DNA of 64,000 nt, from NCBI RefSeq assembly GCF_024979235.1, contig NZ_JANLCM010000002.1, positions 310,001 to 374,000 on the forward strand, given 5' to 3'. The translations under genes and the position numbers were made by a program. Every line of letters begins with the position of its first letter. Position 1 is the first letter of the stretch. This DNA comes from Herbiconiux aconitum. GTDB lineage: Bacteria; Actinomycetota; Actinomycetes; Actinomycetales; Microbacteriaceae. Of the stretch, positions 1 to 9,083 are shown in pieces. Under the pieces are notes generated by a model. The model was not told the origin of the DNA. It worked only from the letters and a program-made list of their open reading frames with translations, and made no database searches.

Positions 1-666
1 GTCTTCGCCGAGGGCGACTGCGTCGTCTACCGGCTGAGCGACAACGGGCCGGGCGGCGCGCAATGCGCCGGGGTCGATCTGAGTGGCACGCGCTTCGGGG
101 AGGGCGACTTCCGCAACGCGGCGTTGAGCGGTGCGAACTTCGCGGGAGGCGACATCCAGGGCGCCAAGTTCGACGGAGCGGTTCTCGACGGCGCCGATTT
201 CAGCGCGACCCGCGTCGTGGGAGCCGACTTCACGAATTCGAGCGTCCTGCCCGGCGTCATCGACGTCACGGCCGACGCCTCCGGGCAGGCTCCGGTCGAC
301 TTCGCGGCCAACCTGCCGACCGGGTTGACCCTCGACGGCTGCTCGATCGTGGGCACCCCGGTGGAACCCGGGCAGACATTCCCCATCGGCACCTCGAACA
401 TCTTCTGCCAACTCTCCACGACGTTCGCCGGCAACGACCCCGGAACGGCTCAGGCCGTGATCACCGTCAACGTCGCGGCGTCGCCGACCGCGCCGCCCAC
501 GAGCGACCCGATCTTCACGCCGGTGGCGGAGGCCCCGGATGCGCAGAGCGGCTCCGGCGGCACTCCCAACGTGCTGATGATCGGCGGCTTCATCGGCGGC
601 GGTCTGCTCGTGGTGCTCGGCATCGTGGCGTTCATCGTCTCCAACCGCAAGCAGCGGAAGGCCTAA
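1..666 (+). CDS. Cell-surface pentapeptide-repeat protein, C-terminal part
   Basis: The gene enters from the left edge, so its start is not visible; the reading frame is open from base 1. The visible 221 residues begin with a run of A(D/N)LxG-like pentapeptides (for example GANFAGGDIQGAKFDG and LDGADFSATRVVGADF), which fold as a right-handed beta-helix. A beta-rich extracellular stretch with two cysteines follows, then a Pro/Thr/Ala-rich linker and one transmembrane helix (MIGGFIGGGLLVVLGIVAFI) with a short basic tail (SNRKQRKA). This layout indicates a surface protein anchored by its C-terminus and displayed outside the cell. There is no LPXTG motif. The substrate or partner is unknown. The topology is secure; the function is not. 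Confidence 0.75.
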   Translation, partial: VFAEGDCVVYRLSDNGPGGAQCAGVDLSGTRFGEGDFRNAALSGANFAGGDIQGAKFDGAVLDGADFSATRVVGADFTNSSVLPGVIDVTADASGQAPVDFAANLPTGLTLDGCSIVGTPVEPGQTFPIGTSNIFCQLSTTFAGNDPGTAQAVITVNVAASPTAPPTSDPIFTPVAEAPDAQSGSGGTPNVLMIGGFIGGGLLVVLGIVAFIVSNRKQRKA

Positions 667-677
667 CGATGTCGGCG

Positions 678-705
678 GGATGCGGCGACCGCGCTCGTCG
701 CATCC
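678..705. terminator. Hairpin terminator between convergent genes
   Basis: An 11-bp stem (GGATGCGGCGA against TCGTCGCATCC, one G-T wobble) with a 6-base loop lies 12 bases after the stop of the surface-protein gene. It faces the CPBP protease gene on the other strand. There is no T-tract, as is common in GC-rich genomes. Confidence 0.5.
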
Positions 706-777
706 GGCGGTGAGAGCGGAAGACCGTTCAGCGCCCGGGGTTGCCGCAAGGTGCGCCGCAGGGGCGGCGGCGCACAA

Positions 778-1551
778 TCAAAACAGGCTCGGGAAACTGG
801 CCAAGGCCCAGGCGTAGCCGACGAACGAGGCGATGTCGATGATCCAGTGCGCGATGACCAGCGGCATCACACGGCCCCACCGCCAGTAGCACCAGCCGAA
901 CACGATGCCCAGCACCAGGTTGCCGAAGAACGGCCCGATGCCCTGGTAGAGGTGGTAGCTGCCGCGCAACACAGCCGCGGACAGGATGATCTGCCACTTG
1001 CCCCAGCCGAGCTGGCGCAGCCTCGTGAACAGGTAGCCGATCACGATCAGCTCCTCCTGCAGGGCGGCGCGGAGGGCGGAGAGGATGAGGATCGGCGTGG
1101 TCCACCAGTAGGTGTCGAGCGGCGCGGGCACGACGTTGACGGTGAAGCCGAACGCCCGGCCCACGAAGTAGAGCGCGATGCCGGGAACCCCGATCGCGAC
1201 CGCGAGAAGGAGGCCACGGCCTATGTCACTGACCGGCTTCCGGGCGTCGAAGCCGACGCGGCGGAAAGGATTGCCGCCGGAGATCGCGAGCAGGTAGAAC
1301 GCCAGAGCCACTGGCACCAGGTCGAAGAAGATCGCGAGCAGCTGATAGGTGAGATCGAGCCAGGCGCGGTCGCTCAGAGCGCCGTTGATGGTGGCGGTCT
1401 GGTCGGCCAGAGCGGTGTCAGCGGTGAGGCGACCGATGAGATTGACGATCGAGTACACGGCGGATGCGCCGAGGGAGACCCCGAGAACGAGCGCGATCTC
1501 GGTCCACAGACGGCGCCGACGCAGACGAGGCCACTCAACCGCTCGAGTCAT
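778..1551 (-). CDS. CPBP family intramembrane metalloprotease
   Basis: A 257-residue polytopic membrane protein of the CPBP/Abi (CAAX protease and bacteriocin-processing) family. The motifs appear in order: a paired glutamate, E166-E167, in ALQEELIVIGYLFTRL; a histidine, H200, in RGSYHLYQG; and a third-motif histidine, H235, in IAHWIID. These are the expected metal and catalytic residues of this glutamate-type intramembrane protease family. Several hydrophobic segments flank them. The frame is open upstream to 1653 and another ATG sits at 1572. I chose 1551 because GGAG lies about six bases before it and the protein then starts just before its first membrane helix. The substrate cannot be inferred. 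It is divergent from the peptide importer and convergent with the surface-protein gene. Confidence 0.8.
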   Translation of the reverse strand: MTRAVEWPRLRRRRLWTEIALVLGVSLGASAVYSIVNLIGRLTADTALADQTATINGALSDRAWLDLTYQLLAIFFDLVPVALAFYLLAISGGNPFRRVGFDARKPVSDIGRGLLLAVAIGVPGIALYFVGRAFGFTVNVVPAPLDTYWWTTPILILSALRAALQEELIVIGYLFTRLRQLGWGKWQIILSAAVLRGSYHLYQGIGPFFGNLVLGIVFGWCYWRWGRVMPLVIAHWIIDIASFVGYAWALASFPSLF

Positions 1552-1657
1552 GACTCCACTTTCTTGCGCCATGCGCTCGTTTTCCCCATCTTCTGTGGGA
1601 AAGCCACAAGAAACCAGCAGAGATAGTTTCGTGTATGTAACTTTTTTGGCCACCGTT

Positions 1658-1686
1658 TTGCTGTTACAGGTACCCCCACTTAGGGT
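1658..1686 (+). promoter_or_regulatory. Candidate promoter of the oligopeptide importer operon
   Basis: TTGCTG (1658-1663) and TAGGGT (1681-1686) are separated by 17 bases, an ideal spacing for a housekeeping promoter. They lie about 67 bases before the TTG start of the binding-protein gene. Confidence 0.5.
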
Positions 1687-1752
1687 ACTTCCTTAGGCTG
1701 CGCCCTCCATAAGGGGGTTTTCGCCTTGCCCGCATTTTGCACAGGAGGAAAA

Positions 1753-3366
1753 TTGAAAATCAGACGGTTAGGCATCGGCGTCATCGCGCTGGCTGCCGCG
1801 AGTGCACTCGCACTGTCCGGCTGCGCCAGCGGCAGCTCGGACACCCCCACGGGAAGCTCTTCCGCGGTCATCACGGCAAACGGTTCTGAACCGCAGAACC
1901 CGTTGATCCCCACCAACACCAACGAAACCGGTGGTGGGCGCATCGTCGACTCCATCTTCGCCGGACTCGAGTACTACGACGCAACCGGCGCGCCGCAGCT
2001 CGACGTGGCCGAGTCGATCGACACCACCGACTCGAAGACCTTCACGATCAAGATCAAGCCCGACCTGACCTTCACCAACGGTGACCCGGTCGACGCGCAG
2101 AGCTTCGTCGACGCCTGGCAGTTCGGCGCCCTCCTCTCGAACGAGCAGCTGAACAGCTACTTCTTCGAGGACATCGAAGGCTTCAGCTACGACGAGGACA
2201 GCCCCCTCACCGGCCTCACCGTCGTCGACCCGACCACCTTCACCGTCACCCTGAAGGAGCCGCGCGCCGACTTCCCGCTGCGCCTGGGCTACTCGGCCTT
2301 CTACCCGCTGCCCAAGTCGGCCTTCGCCGACATGGACGCCTTCGGCCAGTCCCCGATCGGCAACGGCCCGTACAAGCTGGCCTCGGCTGACGCCTGGCAG
2401 CACAACGAGAAGATCGACCTCGTCGTCAACGACGAGTACAAGGGCGGCCGCAAGCCGGCCAACGGCGGCGTGACCTTCGTGTTCTACGCCAGCCAGGACG
2501 CCGCCTACGCCGACCTCCTCGGTGGCAACCTCGACGTGCTCGACGCGGTTCCGGACAGCGCGTTCGGCACCTACGAGTCCGACCTGGGCGACCGCGCCGT
2601 GAACCAGCCCTCCGCTGTGTTCCAGTCGTTCACCATCCCGGAGCGCCTCGCGCACTTCGGCAACGACGAAGAAGGCAAGCTCCGCCGCGCCGCCATCTCG
2701 ATGGCGATCAACCGCGACGAGATCACCGACGTCATCTTCCAGGGCACCCGCACCCCCGCCTCCGACTTCACCTCCCCGGTGATCGAGGGCTGGAGCGACT
2801 CGCTCGAGGGCGCCGACGTGCTGAAGTTCAACGCTGACGAGGCGAAGAAGCTGTGGGCTCAGGCCGACGCCATCTCGCCGTGGTCGGGCACCTTCCAGAT
2901 CGCCTACAACTCCGACGGCGGTCACCAGGGCTGGGTCGACGCCGTGTCGAACAGCATCAAGAACACGCTCGGAATCGACGCGTCGGGTGCTCCGTACCCG
3001 ACCTTCGCCGAGCAGCGCACGGCGATCACCGACCGCACCATCCAGACGGCTTTCCGTACCGGATGGCAGGCCGACTACCCGGGTCTGTTCAACTTCCTGG
3101 GCCCGCTGTACGCGACCAACGCATCCTCGAACGACGGTGACTACTCGAACCCCGACTTCGACGCTCTGCTCCAGGCCGGCTCGTCGACCACCGACACCGC
3201 CGAGGCGAACGATGACTTCCAGAAGGCCCAGGAGATCCTGCTGAAGGACCTCCCGGCGATCCCGCTGTGGTACTCCAACGTCACCGGTGGCTCCAGCGAA
3301 GCTGTTGCCGACGTGCAGTTCGGCTGGAACTCGGTTCCGCTGTACTACGCGGTCACCAAGAGCTAG
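1753..3366 (+). CDS. Oligopeptide ABC transporter substrate-binding lipoprotein (SBP family 5)
   Basis: A 537-residue extracytoplasmic peptide-binding lipoprotein of the OppA/DppA type. I chose the TTG start because AGGAGG (1743-1748) ends four bases before it. The protein then begins MKIRRLGIGVIALAAASAL and runs into the lipobox LALSGC, so it would be lipidated on that Cys. The rest matches SBP_bac_5 throughout, with typical segments such as FTNGDPVDAQSFVDAW, AISMAINRDEITDVIFQG and a C-terminal LLKDLPAIPLWYS. It is the first gene of an importer with two permeases and a fused ATPase. A hairpin after its stop probably lets it be made in excess over the membrane parts. The exact peptide ligand is not predictable. 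Confidence 0.92.
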   Translation: MKIRRLGIGVIALAAASALALSGCASGSSDTPTGSSSAVITANGSEPQNPLIPTNTNETGGGRIVDSIFAGLEYYDATGAPQLDVAESIDTTDSKTFTIKIKPDLTFTNGDPVDAQSFVDAWQFGALLSNEQLNSYFFEDIEGFSYDEDSPLTGLTVVDPTTFTVTLKEPRADFPLRLGYSAFYPLPKSAFADMDAFGQSPIGNGPYKLASADAWQHNEKIDLVVNDEYKGGRKPANGGVTFVFYASQDAAYADLLGGNLDVLDAVPDSAFGTYESDLGDRAVNQPSAVFQSFTIPERLAHFGNDEEGKLRRAAISMAINRDEITDVIFQGTRTPASDFTSPVIEGWSDSLEGADVLKFNADEAKKLWAQADAISPWSGTFQIAYNSDGGHQGWVDAVSNSIKNTLGIDASGAPYPTFAEQRTAITDRTIQTAFRTGWQADYPGLFNFLGPLYATNASSNDGDYSNPDFDALLQAGSSTTDTAEANDDFQKAQEILLKDLPAIPLWYSNVTGGSSEAVADVQFGWNSVPLYYAVTKS

Positions 3367-3379
3367 TACTCGCTCGATC

Positions 3380-3408
3380 GGGGGCGACGGCCATCGGCTG
3401 TCGCCCCC
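3380..3408 (+). terminator. Hairpin after the binding-protein gene (partial terminator or mRNA stabiliser)
   Basis: A perfect 9-bp stem, GGGGGCGAC / GTCGCCCCC, with an 11-base loop starts 13 bases after the stop codon. No T-run follows. It lies inside the operon, so it probably works by attenuation or 3'-end protection and would raise binding protein relative to permeases. Confidence 0.55.
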
Positions 3409-3470
3409 GTATCATGTTCTCTAGTCCAGGTGGCATTATGCCCATTAGCCCGATTGGTACGGTCTGACCT

Positions 3471-4400
3471 TTGGCCGGATATATCTTCAGGCGTATTCTG
3501 CAGGCAATTCCCGTCCTGCTCGGTACGACCTTCCTCATCTACTTCATGGTCTTCGCGATGCCCGGAGACCCGCTTCTCGCCCTCTTCGGCGACAAGACCC
3601 CGAACCCGGCTCTCCTCGAACGTCTGCGTCAGGAATACCACCTCGACCAACCGTTCATCGTGCAGTACTTCCTGTACCTCGGCGGGATCCTCCGCGGCGA
3701 CTTCGGCACCTCCTTCTCAGGTGAGCCGGTCTCCGAGATCCTCGCCCGCACGTTCCCGGTCACCATCCGTCTCGCGATCATGGCTCTGTTCATCGAATTC
3801 GTCGGCGGCGTTCTCATCGGTCTCGTCTCCGGCTTGCGGAAGGGGAAGCTCTTCGATGCATCGGCGCTCGTGATCAGCCTCATCTTCATCTCGCTGCCGA
3901 TCTTCGTCATCGCCTTCGTCGGTCAGTTCATCTTCGGCATCCAACTCGGATGGGCGAGAACCACGGTCTCCTCCGGGGCACCGATCCAAGACCTGATACT
4001 CCCGGCGTTCGTCTTGGCGAGCATCACCTTCGCCCAGATCGTGCGGTTGACCCGCGCCTCGGTGATCGAGACCCAGACCCTCGACTTCGTTCGAACGGCC
4101 TACGGCAAGGGACTCACCCGCCGTCGGATCATCCCGGTGCACATCCTCCGCAACTCGCTCATCCCGGTCGTCACCTACGCCGCCACCGACTTCGGTGTGC
4201 TGCTGGTCGGCGCGACCGTGACGGAGGGCATCTTCAACGTGCCCGGCGTCGGGCGAACGCTCTACCAGGCCATCATCCGAGGCGAAGGACCAACCGTCGT
4301 CTCGTTCGTGACGGTCATGGTGCTCATCTATCTGGTGGTCAACCTCGTGGTCGACCTCCTGTACGGCCTTCTCGACCCGAGGATCCGCTATGTCAAATAA
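3471..4400 (+). CDS. Oligopeptide ABC transporter permease (DppB/OppB type)
   Basis: A 309-residue inner-membrane subunit. It starts at TTG with MAGYIFRRILQAIPVLLGTT, the classic N-terminus of the DppB family. About six transmembrane helices follow. The cytoplasmic EAA-type coupling segment is visible around FVRTAYGKGLTRRRIIPVHI, the site that docks on the ATPase. The C-terminus ends in DLLYGLLDPRIRY, also typical. It overlaps the next permease by 11 bases, which indicates translational coupling. The ribosome-binding site before the TTG is weak, so its expression may be kept low. Confidence 0.92.
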   Translation: MAGYIFRRILQAIPVLLGTTFLIYFMVFAMPGDPLLALFGDKTPNPALLERLRQEYHLDQPFIVQYFLYLGGILRGDFGTSFSGEPVSEILARTFPVTIRLAIMALFIEFVGGVLIGLVSGLRKGKLFDASALVISLIFISLPIFVIAFVGQFIFGIQLGWARTTVSSGAPIQDLILPAFVLASITFAQIVRLTRASVIETQTLDFVRTAYGKGLTRRRIIPVHILRNSLIPVVTYAATDFGVLLVGATVTEGIFNVPGVGRTLYQAIIRGEGPTVVSFVTVMVLIYLVVNLVVDLLYGLLDPRIRYVK

Positions 4401-5340
4401 CACTCCGACTTCGAAGCACTTCGTCGCGCCCCTCGAGGAGACCCCCCTCGTCGCGATCGACGCGGTCAAGGTGGGCGAACGGCCCAGCAACCTCTGGATC
4501 GACGCGTGGCGCGACATGCGCCGCCGGCCGATGTTCTGGATCTCGGCCGCGATCATCCTGCTCGTCGTGATCGTCGCGTTCTTCCCGACCCTGTTCACCC
4601 AGGTGCCGCCGAACGACAACTGCCAGCTGTCCAACAGCAACGGCGCCCCGACCGCCGAGCACATCCTCGGCTTCACCAAGCAGGGCTGCGACGTCTTCTC
4701 GCGCATCATCCACGGCACCTCGACCTCGCTGTCGGTCGGCATCATCGTGATCATCCTCACCACGGTGCTCGGCGTGCTGTTCGGCATGTTCGCCGGTTAC
4801 TACGGCGGCTGGGTCGACTCCGTGCTGTCCCGCGCGGGCGACATCTTCTTCTCGATCCCCTACATCCTGGCCGCCGTGGTCATCATGTCGGTGTTCTCGG
4901 CCTACCGGAACGTGTTCGTGATCTCACTGGCCATCGGCATCTTCGCCTGGCCGGCGACAGCGCGTGTTCTGAGAGCCGAGATCTTCCGGGTGAAGAACTC
5001 CGACTACGTCATGGCCGCTCAGGCGCTCGGCGTCTCGAAGTTCCGCATCCTGATCCGGCACGTGCTGCCGAACTCGATCGCCCCGGTCATCGTCGTCTCG
5101 ACGATCTCCCTCGGAGCGGCCATCGTGGCCGAGGCGACCCTGTCGTTCCTCGGCGTCGGATTGCCCAACACGACCATGTCGTGGGGCAACGACATCAGCC
5201 AGGCGCAGACCGACCTCCGCACCGCGCCGCAGACGCTCATCTATCCGTCCATCGCGCTCTCGCTCACCGTGCTCAGCTTCATCATGCTGGGCGAGGTCAT
5301 CCGAGACGCTCTCGACCCGAAGGCGAGGGCTCAGCGATGA
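4390..5340 (+). CDS. Oligopeptide ABC transporter permease (DppC/OppC type)
   Basis: A 316-residue second permease subunit. It has the usual DppC layout: a cytoplasmic N-terminal tail of about 50 residues, one membrane helix, a periplasm-side insert with two Cys residues (DNCQ and KQGCD), then five helices. The coupling loop is seen at YVMAAQALGVSKFRILIRHV, and the C-terminus reads LGEVIRDALDPKAR, as in the family. It starts inside the end of the preceding permease gene, and its stop overlaps the ATPase start as ATGA, so the three genes are translated as one unit. Confidence 0.92.
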   Translation: MSNNTPTSKHFVAPLEETPLVAIDAVKVGERPSNLWIDAWRDMRRRPMFWISAAIILLVVIVAFFPTLFTQVPPNDNCQLSNSNGAPTAEHILGFTKQGCDVFSRIIHGTSTSLSVGIIVIILTTVLGVLFGMFAGYYGGWVDSVLSRAGDIFFSIPYILAAVVIMSVFSAYRNVFVISLAIGIFAWPATARVLRAEIFRVKNSDYVMAAQALGVSKFRILIRHVLPNSIAPVIVVSTISLGAAIVAEATLSFLGVGLPNTTMSWGNDISQAQTDLRTAPQTLIYPSIALSLTVLSFIMLGEVIRDALDPKARAQR

Positions 5341-7100
5341 GCGACCGCACCATCTCACCATCCGACGATCAGAAGCCCCTGCTCCAGATCAAGGACCTCC
5401 AGGTCGGCTTCCAGACCACCGAGGGCGTCGTTCCCGCCGTGCGCGGCGTCGACCTCACCCTGATGCCCGGCCAGACCCTCGCCATCGTGGGGGAGTCGGG
5501 CTCCGGCAAGTCCACCACCGCGCACGCGATCATCAACCTCCTTCCCGGCCCCGGCCGGATCACCGGCGGTTCGATCGAGTTCGACGGTCGGGAGCTCACG
5601 AAGTACTCCGAGAAGGAGATGGAGGAGATCCGCGGCAAGCTGATCGGCTTCGTTCCGCAGGACCCGATGTCGAACCTGAACCCGGTGTGGAGCATCGGCT
5701 TCCAGGTCGAGGAGACCATCCGCGCCAACGGCATCGCATCCGGTCGCAAGGAAGTCCGCGCCCACGCCATCCAGGTGCTCCGCGAAGCCGGGCTCTCGGA
5801 TGCCGACAAGCGGCTGAAGCAGTTCCCGCACCAGTTCTCCGGCGGCATGCGCCAGCGCGTGCTGATCGGCATCGGACTGTCCTCGCGCCCGAAGCTCCTG
5901 ATCGCCGACGAGCCGACCTCGGCTCTCGACGTGACGGTGCAGCGGCGCATCCTCGACCACCTCGAGACGCTCACCCGCGACATCGGCACCGCCGTGCTGT
6001 TCATCACGCACGACCTCGGCCTCGCCGCCGAGCGCGCCGAGCAGCTCGTCGTGATGTACAAGGGCCGCATCGTCGAGGCGGGGCCGTCGAAGGAGATCCT
6101 GGAGAACCCGCTGCACCCGTACACGCAGCGCCTGGTGGCCGCGGCTCCGAGCCTGGCTTCGCGGCGCATCCAGTCGGCGACGCACGAGTCGGCGACGCAT
6201 CACCTGAGCGACCTGGAGTACGCCCCCACGAAGGTGACCGAAGGTCTCGACCTGATCGCCGCCGCTGAGGAGCGTCTCGAGCACCTGCCCACGACGAAGC
6301 GTCCTGACGCCATCGTCGTGAAAGACCTCACGAAGGTCTACAAGATCCGTGGCCAGGGCAAGGGCGCGGCCGGTGAGGTCATCGCCTCCGACAAGGTGAA
6401 CTTCTCGGTGGAGAAGGGCACGACCACAGCTCTCGTGGGGGAGTCGGGTTCGGGCAAGTCCACGGTGGCCCGGATGATCCTGCGCCTCGAAGACCCCACC
6501 AGCGGGTCGATCATGATCGACGGGCAAGACGTCGCGCCCCTCAAGGGCAAGCCACTGCTCGATCTGCGGCGGCGCATGCAGCCGGTGTTCCAGGACCCGT
6601 ACGGCTCACTCGACCCGCTGCGCAACATCGGCAACACCATCGGCGAGCCGCTCGACACGCACAAGGTCGGCGATCGCACCTCGCGCAAGGAGCGCGTGCT
6701 CGAGCTGCTCGACCAGGTCGCGTTGCCGCAGTCGCTCATCACGCGTTACCCGAACGAGCTCTCCGGTGGTCAGCGGCAGCGTGTGGCCATCGCCCGTGCG
6801 CTCGCGCTGAAGCCCGACATCGTGGTTCTCGATGAGGCGGTCTCGGCTCTCGACGTGCTGGTGCAGGCCCAGATCCTGAAGCTTCTGGCCGATCTGCAGG
6901 CCGAACTGGAGCTGACGTATCTGTTCATCACCCACGACCTGGCAGTGGTGCGCGTCATCGCCGACAACGTCTGCGTGATGCAGAAAGGCACCATCGTGGA
7001 GGCCGCTTCGACCGATGACGTCTTCGACAACCCTCAGGAGCAATATACTAAGGAGTTGCTGAACGCCATCCCGGGAGCTGGAATCACCCTGGGCGTTTAG
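5337..7100 (+). CDS. Oligopeptide ABC transporter ATP-binding protein, DppD-DppF fusion
   Basis: A 587-residue protein with two complete ABC ATPase domains, equivalent to DppD and DppF joined in one chain. Each half has a Walker A (GESGSGKST), a signature (FSGGMRQRV in the first, LSGGQRQRV in the second) and a Walker B with an H-loop (FITHDLGL and FITHDLAV). The second Walker B/D-loop reads LDEAVSALD instead of the usual DEPTSALD; the catalytic Glu is still there. The C-terminal extension of the first domain (LHPYTQRLVAAAP) is the family hallmark. I chose the ATG that overlaps the permease stop. The frame is open far upstream, but that part reads as antisense-like low-complexity sequence. Confidence 0.93.
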   Translation: MSDRTISPSDDQKPLLQIKDLQVGFQTTEGVVPAVRGVDLTLMPGQTLAIVGESGSGKSTTAHAIINLLPGPGRITGGSIEFDGRELTKYSEKEMEEIRGKLIGFVPQDPMSNLNPVWSIGFQVEETIRANGIASGRKEVRAHAIQVLREAGLSDADKRLKQFPHQFSGGMRQRVLIGIGLSSRPKLLIADEPTSALDVTVQRRILDHLETLTRDIGTAVLFITHDLGLAAERAEQLVVMYKGRIVEAGPSKEILENPLHPYTQRLVAAAPSLASRRIQSATHESATHHLSDLEYAPTKVTEGLDLIAAAEERLEHLPTTKRPDAIVVKDLTKVYKIRGQGKGAAGEVIASDKVNFSVEKGTTTALVGESGSGKSTVARMILRLEDPTSGSIMIDGQDVAPLKGKPLLDLRRRMQPVFQDPYGSLDPLRNIGNTIGEPLDTHKVGDRTSRKERVLELLDQVALPQSLITRYPNELSGGQRQRVAIARALALKPDIVVLDEAVSALDVLVQAQILKLLADLQAELELTYLFITHDLAVVRVIADNVCVMQKGTIVEAASTDDVFDNPQEQYTKELLNAIPGAGITLGV

Positions 7101-7152
7101 CGGATCGGGCCTCGTCGCCCCCTTTTCCCCCGAATACCTGAGGACTTTTCCC

Positions 7153-9063
7153 ATGGCACATGCCACCCGTGATGACCTGCGTAATGTCGCGATCGTCGCC
7201 CACGTCGACCACGGCAAGACGACTCTCGTCGACGCCATGCTCACGCAGACCAACTCCTTTGACGCGCATTTCGATGCCGACGACCGGATGATGGACTCGA
7301 ACGACCTCGAGCGGGAGAAGGGCATCACGATCCTCGCCAAGAACACGGCGATCTCCTACAACGGCAAGCACGCCGACGGCAAGCCGATCACCATCAACGT
7401 GATCGACACCCCGGGCCACGCCGACTTCGGTGGCGAGGTCGAGCGCGGCCTGTCCATGGTCGACGGCGTCGTGCTGCTGGTCGACGCGTCCGAGGGCCCG
7501 CTGCCGCAGACCCGCTTCGTGCTCCGCAAGGCGCTCGAGGCGAAGCTGCCCGTCATCCTGCTGGTCAACAAGACCGACCGGCCGGATGCGCGCATCGACG
7601 AGGTCGTGGGGGAGTCGCAGGATCTGCTGCTCGGCCTCGCCTCCGACATGGCCGACGACGTGCCCGACCTCGACCTCGACGCCATCCTCGACGTGCCGGT
7701 GGTCTACGCCTCCGGCCGTAACGGCGCCGCGAGCCTGAACAAGCCCGAAAACGGCACCCTGCCCGACAACGACGACCTCGAGCCGCTGTTCGGCGCGATC
7801 CTGGAGCACATCCCGGCGCCGACCTACGACGACGAGGCGCCCCTCCAGGCGCACGTCACCAACCTCGACTCCTCGCCGTTCCTCGGCCGTCTCGCCCTTC
7901 TCCGTGTCTTCAACGGCACGATCAAGAAGGGTCAGCAGGTCGCCTGGGTCAAGCACGACGGCACCGTCACGAACCAGCGCATCAGCGAGCTGCTGAAGAC
8001 GGTGGCGCTCACCCGCTTCCCGACCGAATCGGCCGGCCCCGGCGACATCGTCGCCATCGCCGGCATCGAGGAGATCACGATCGGCGAGACCATCGCCGAC
8101 CCCGAGGATGTGCGGCCGCTGCCGGCGATCACCGTCGACGACCCTGCGATCTCGATGACCATCGGCACCAACACCTCGCCGCTGGTCGGCAAGGTCAAGG
8201 GCCACAAGCTCACCGCCCGCATGGTGAAGGACCGCCTCGACCGCGAGCTGATCGGTAACGTGTCGCTCCGCGTCGTCGACATCGGAAACCCCGCCGCCTG
8301 GGAAGTTCAGGGCCGTGGAGAGCTCGCGCTCGCCATCCTGGTCGAGAACATGCGTCGTGAGGGCTACGAGCTCACCGTCGGCAAGCCCCAGGTGGTCACC
8401 CGCCAGGTCAACGGCAAGACGCACGAGCCCTACGAGCACCTCACCATCGATGCGCCCGAGGAGTACCTCGGCGCCATCACGCAGCTGCTCGCCGCCCGCA
8501 AGGGCCGGATGGACGGCATGTCCAACCACGGCACCGGCTGGGTGCGCATGGAGTTCATCGTTCCCTCGCGCGGCCTCATCGGCTTCCGCACCGAGTTCCT
8601 CACCATCACCCGCGGCACCGGCATCGCGAACGCGATCTCGCACGGTTACGATGAGTGGGCCGGTGCGATCGTCACCCGCAACAACGGTTCGATCGTGGCC
8701 GACCGCGCGGGCGTCGTGACGCCCTTCGCCATCATCGCTCTGCAGGAGCGCATGACCTTCTTCGTGAACCCCACCGAAGAGGTCTACGAGGGCATGGTGA
8801 TCGGCGAGAACTCGCGCGCCGACGACATGGACGTGAACATCACCAAAGAGAAGAAGCTGACCAACATGCGTCAGTCGACGGCCGACAACTTCGAGTCGAT
8901 GACCCCGTCGCGTCAGCTCTCGCTCGAGGAGAGCCTCGAGTTCGCCCGCGAAGACGAGTGCGTCGAGGTGACGCCGGAGACGGTGCGCATCCGCAAGGTC
9001 GAGCTCGACCAGAACCTGCGTGCCCGCAAGACGGCGAACCTGAAGCGCGCCAACAACTCCTGA
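7153..9063 (+). CDS. typA: Translational GTPase TypA/BipA
   Basis: A 636-residue ribosome-associated GTPase of the EF-G superfamily. TypA acts in 50S assembly and in growth under cold or stress. The GTPase motifs are clear: AHVDHGKTT (G1), EREKGITI (G2), DTPGHADFG (G3) and NKTDRPDAR (G4), all within the first 150 residues. EF-Tu domain 2-like, EF-G III/V-like and the unique TypA C-terminal domains follow. The C-terminal region contains [13 protein letters not shown] and [14 protein letters not shown], both diagnostic. Length is normal. A purine-rich GAGG lies about 10 bases before the ATG. It follows the peptide importer by 52 bases and may be cotranscribed. Confidence 0.97.
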   Translation: MAHATRDDLRNVAIVAHVDHGKTTLVDAMLTQTNSFDAHFDADDRMMDSNDLEREKGITILAKNTAISYNGKHADGKPITINVIDTPGHADFGGEVERGLSMVDGVVLLVDASEGPLPQTRFVLRKALEAKLPVILLVNKTDRPDARIDEVVGESQDLLLGLASDMADDVPDLDLDAILDVPVVYASGRNGAASLNKPENGTLPDNDDLEPLFGAILEHIPAPTYDDEAPLQAHVTNLDSSPFLGRLALLRVFNGTIKKGQQVAWVKHDGTVTNQRISELLKTVALTRFPTESAGPGDIVAIAGIEEITIGETIADPEDVRPLPAITVDDPAISMTIGTNTSPLVGKVKGHKLTARMVKDRLDRELIGNVSLRVVDIGNPAAWEVQGRGELALAILVENMRREGYELTVGKPQVVTRQVNGKTHEPYEHLTIDAPEEYLGAITQLLAARKGRMDGMSNHGTGWVRMEFIVPSRGLIGFRTEFLTITRGTGIANAISHGYDEWAGAIVTRNNGSIVADRAGVVTPFAIIALQERMTFFVNPTEEVYEGMVIGENSRADDMDVNITKEKKLTNMRQSTADNFESMTPSRQLSLEESLEFAREDECVEVTPETVRIRKVELDQNLRARKTANLKRANNS

Positions 9064-9064
9064 T

Positions 9065-9083
9065 CCTCGCGGCTACCGCGAGG
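9065..9083. terminator. Bidirectional hairpin between typA and the MFS gene
   Basis: A perfect 8-bp stem, CCTCGCGG / CCGCGAGG, with a three-base loop begins one base after the typA stop. The loop CTA is itself the stop codon of the convergent MFS gene, so one structure serves both 3' ends. Confidence 0.6.

Noticed and set aside
1689..1725. Hairpin CCCT/AGGG followed by GGTTTT as a riboswitch or attenuator
   Set aside because: The stem is only four pairs and there is no conserved RNA structure; most likely chance.
4506..5336. Long open frame upstream of the double-ATPase gene, in frame with it
   Set aside because: It lies inside the permease gene in another frame and is His/Arg-rich without any domain. 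The ATGA overlap at 5337 is the natural start.
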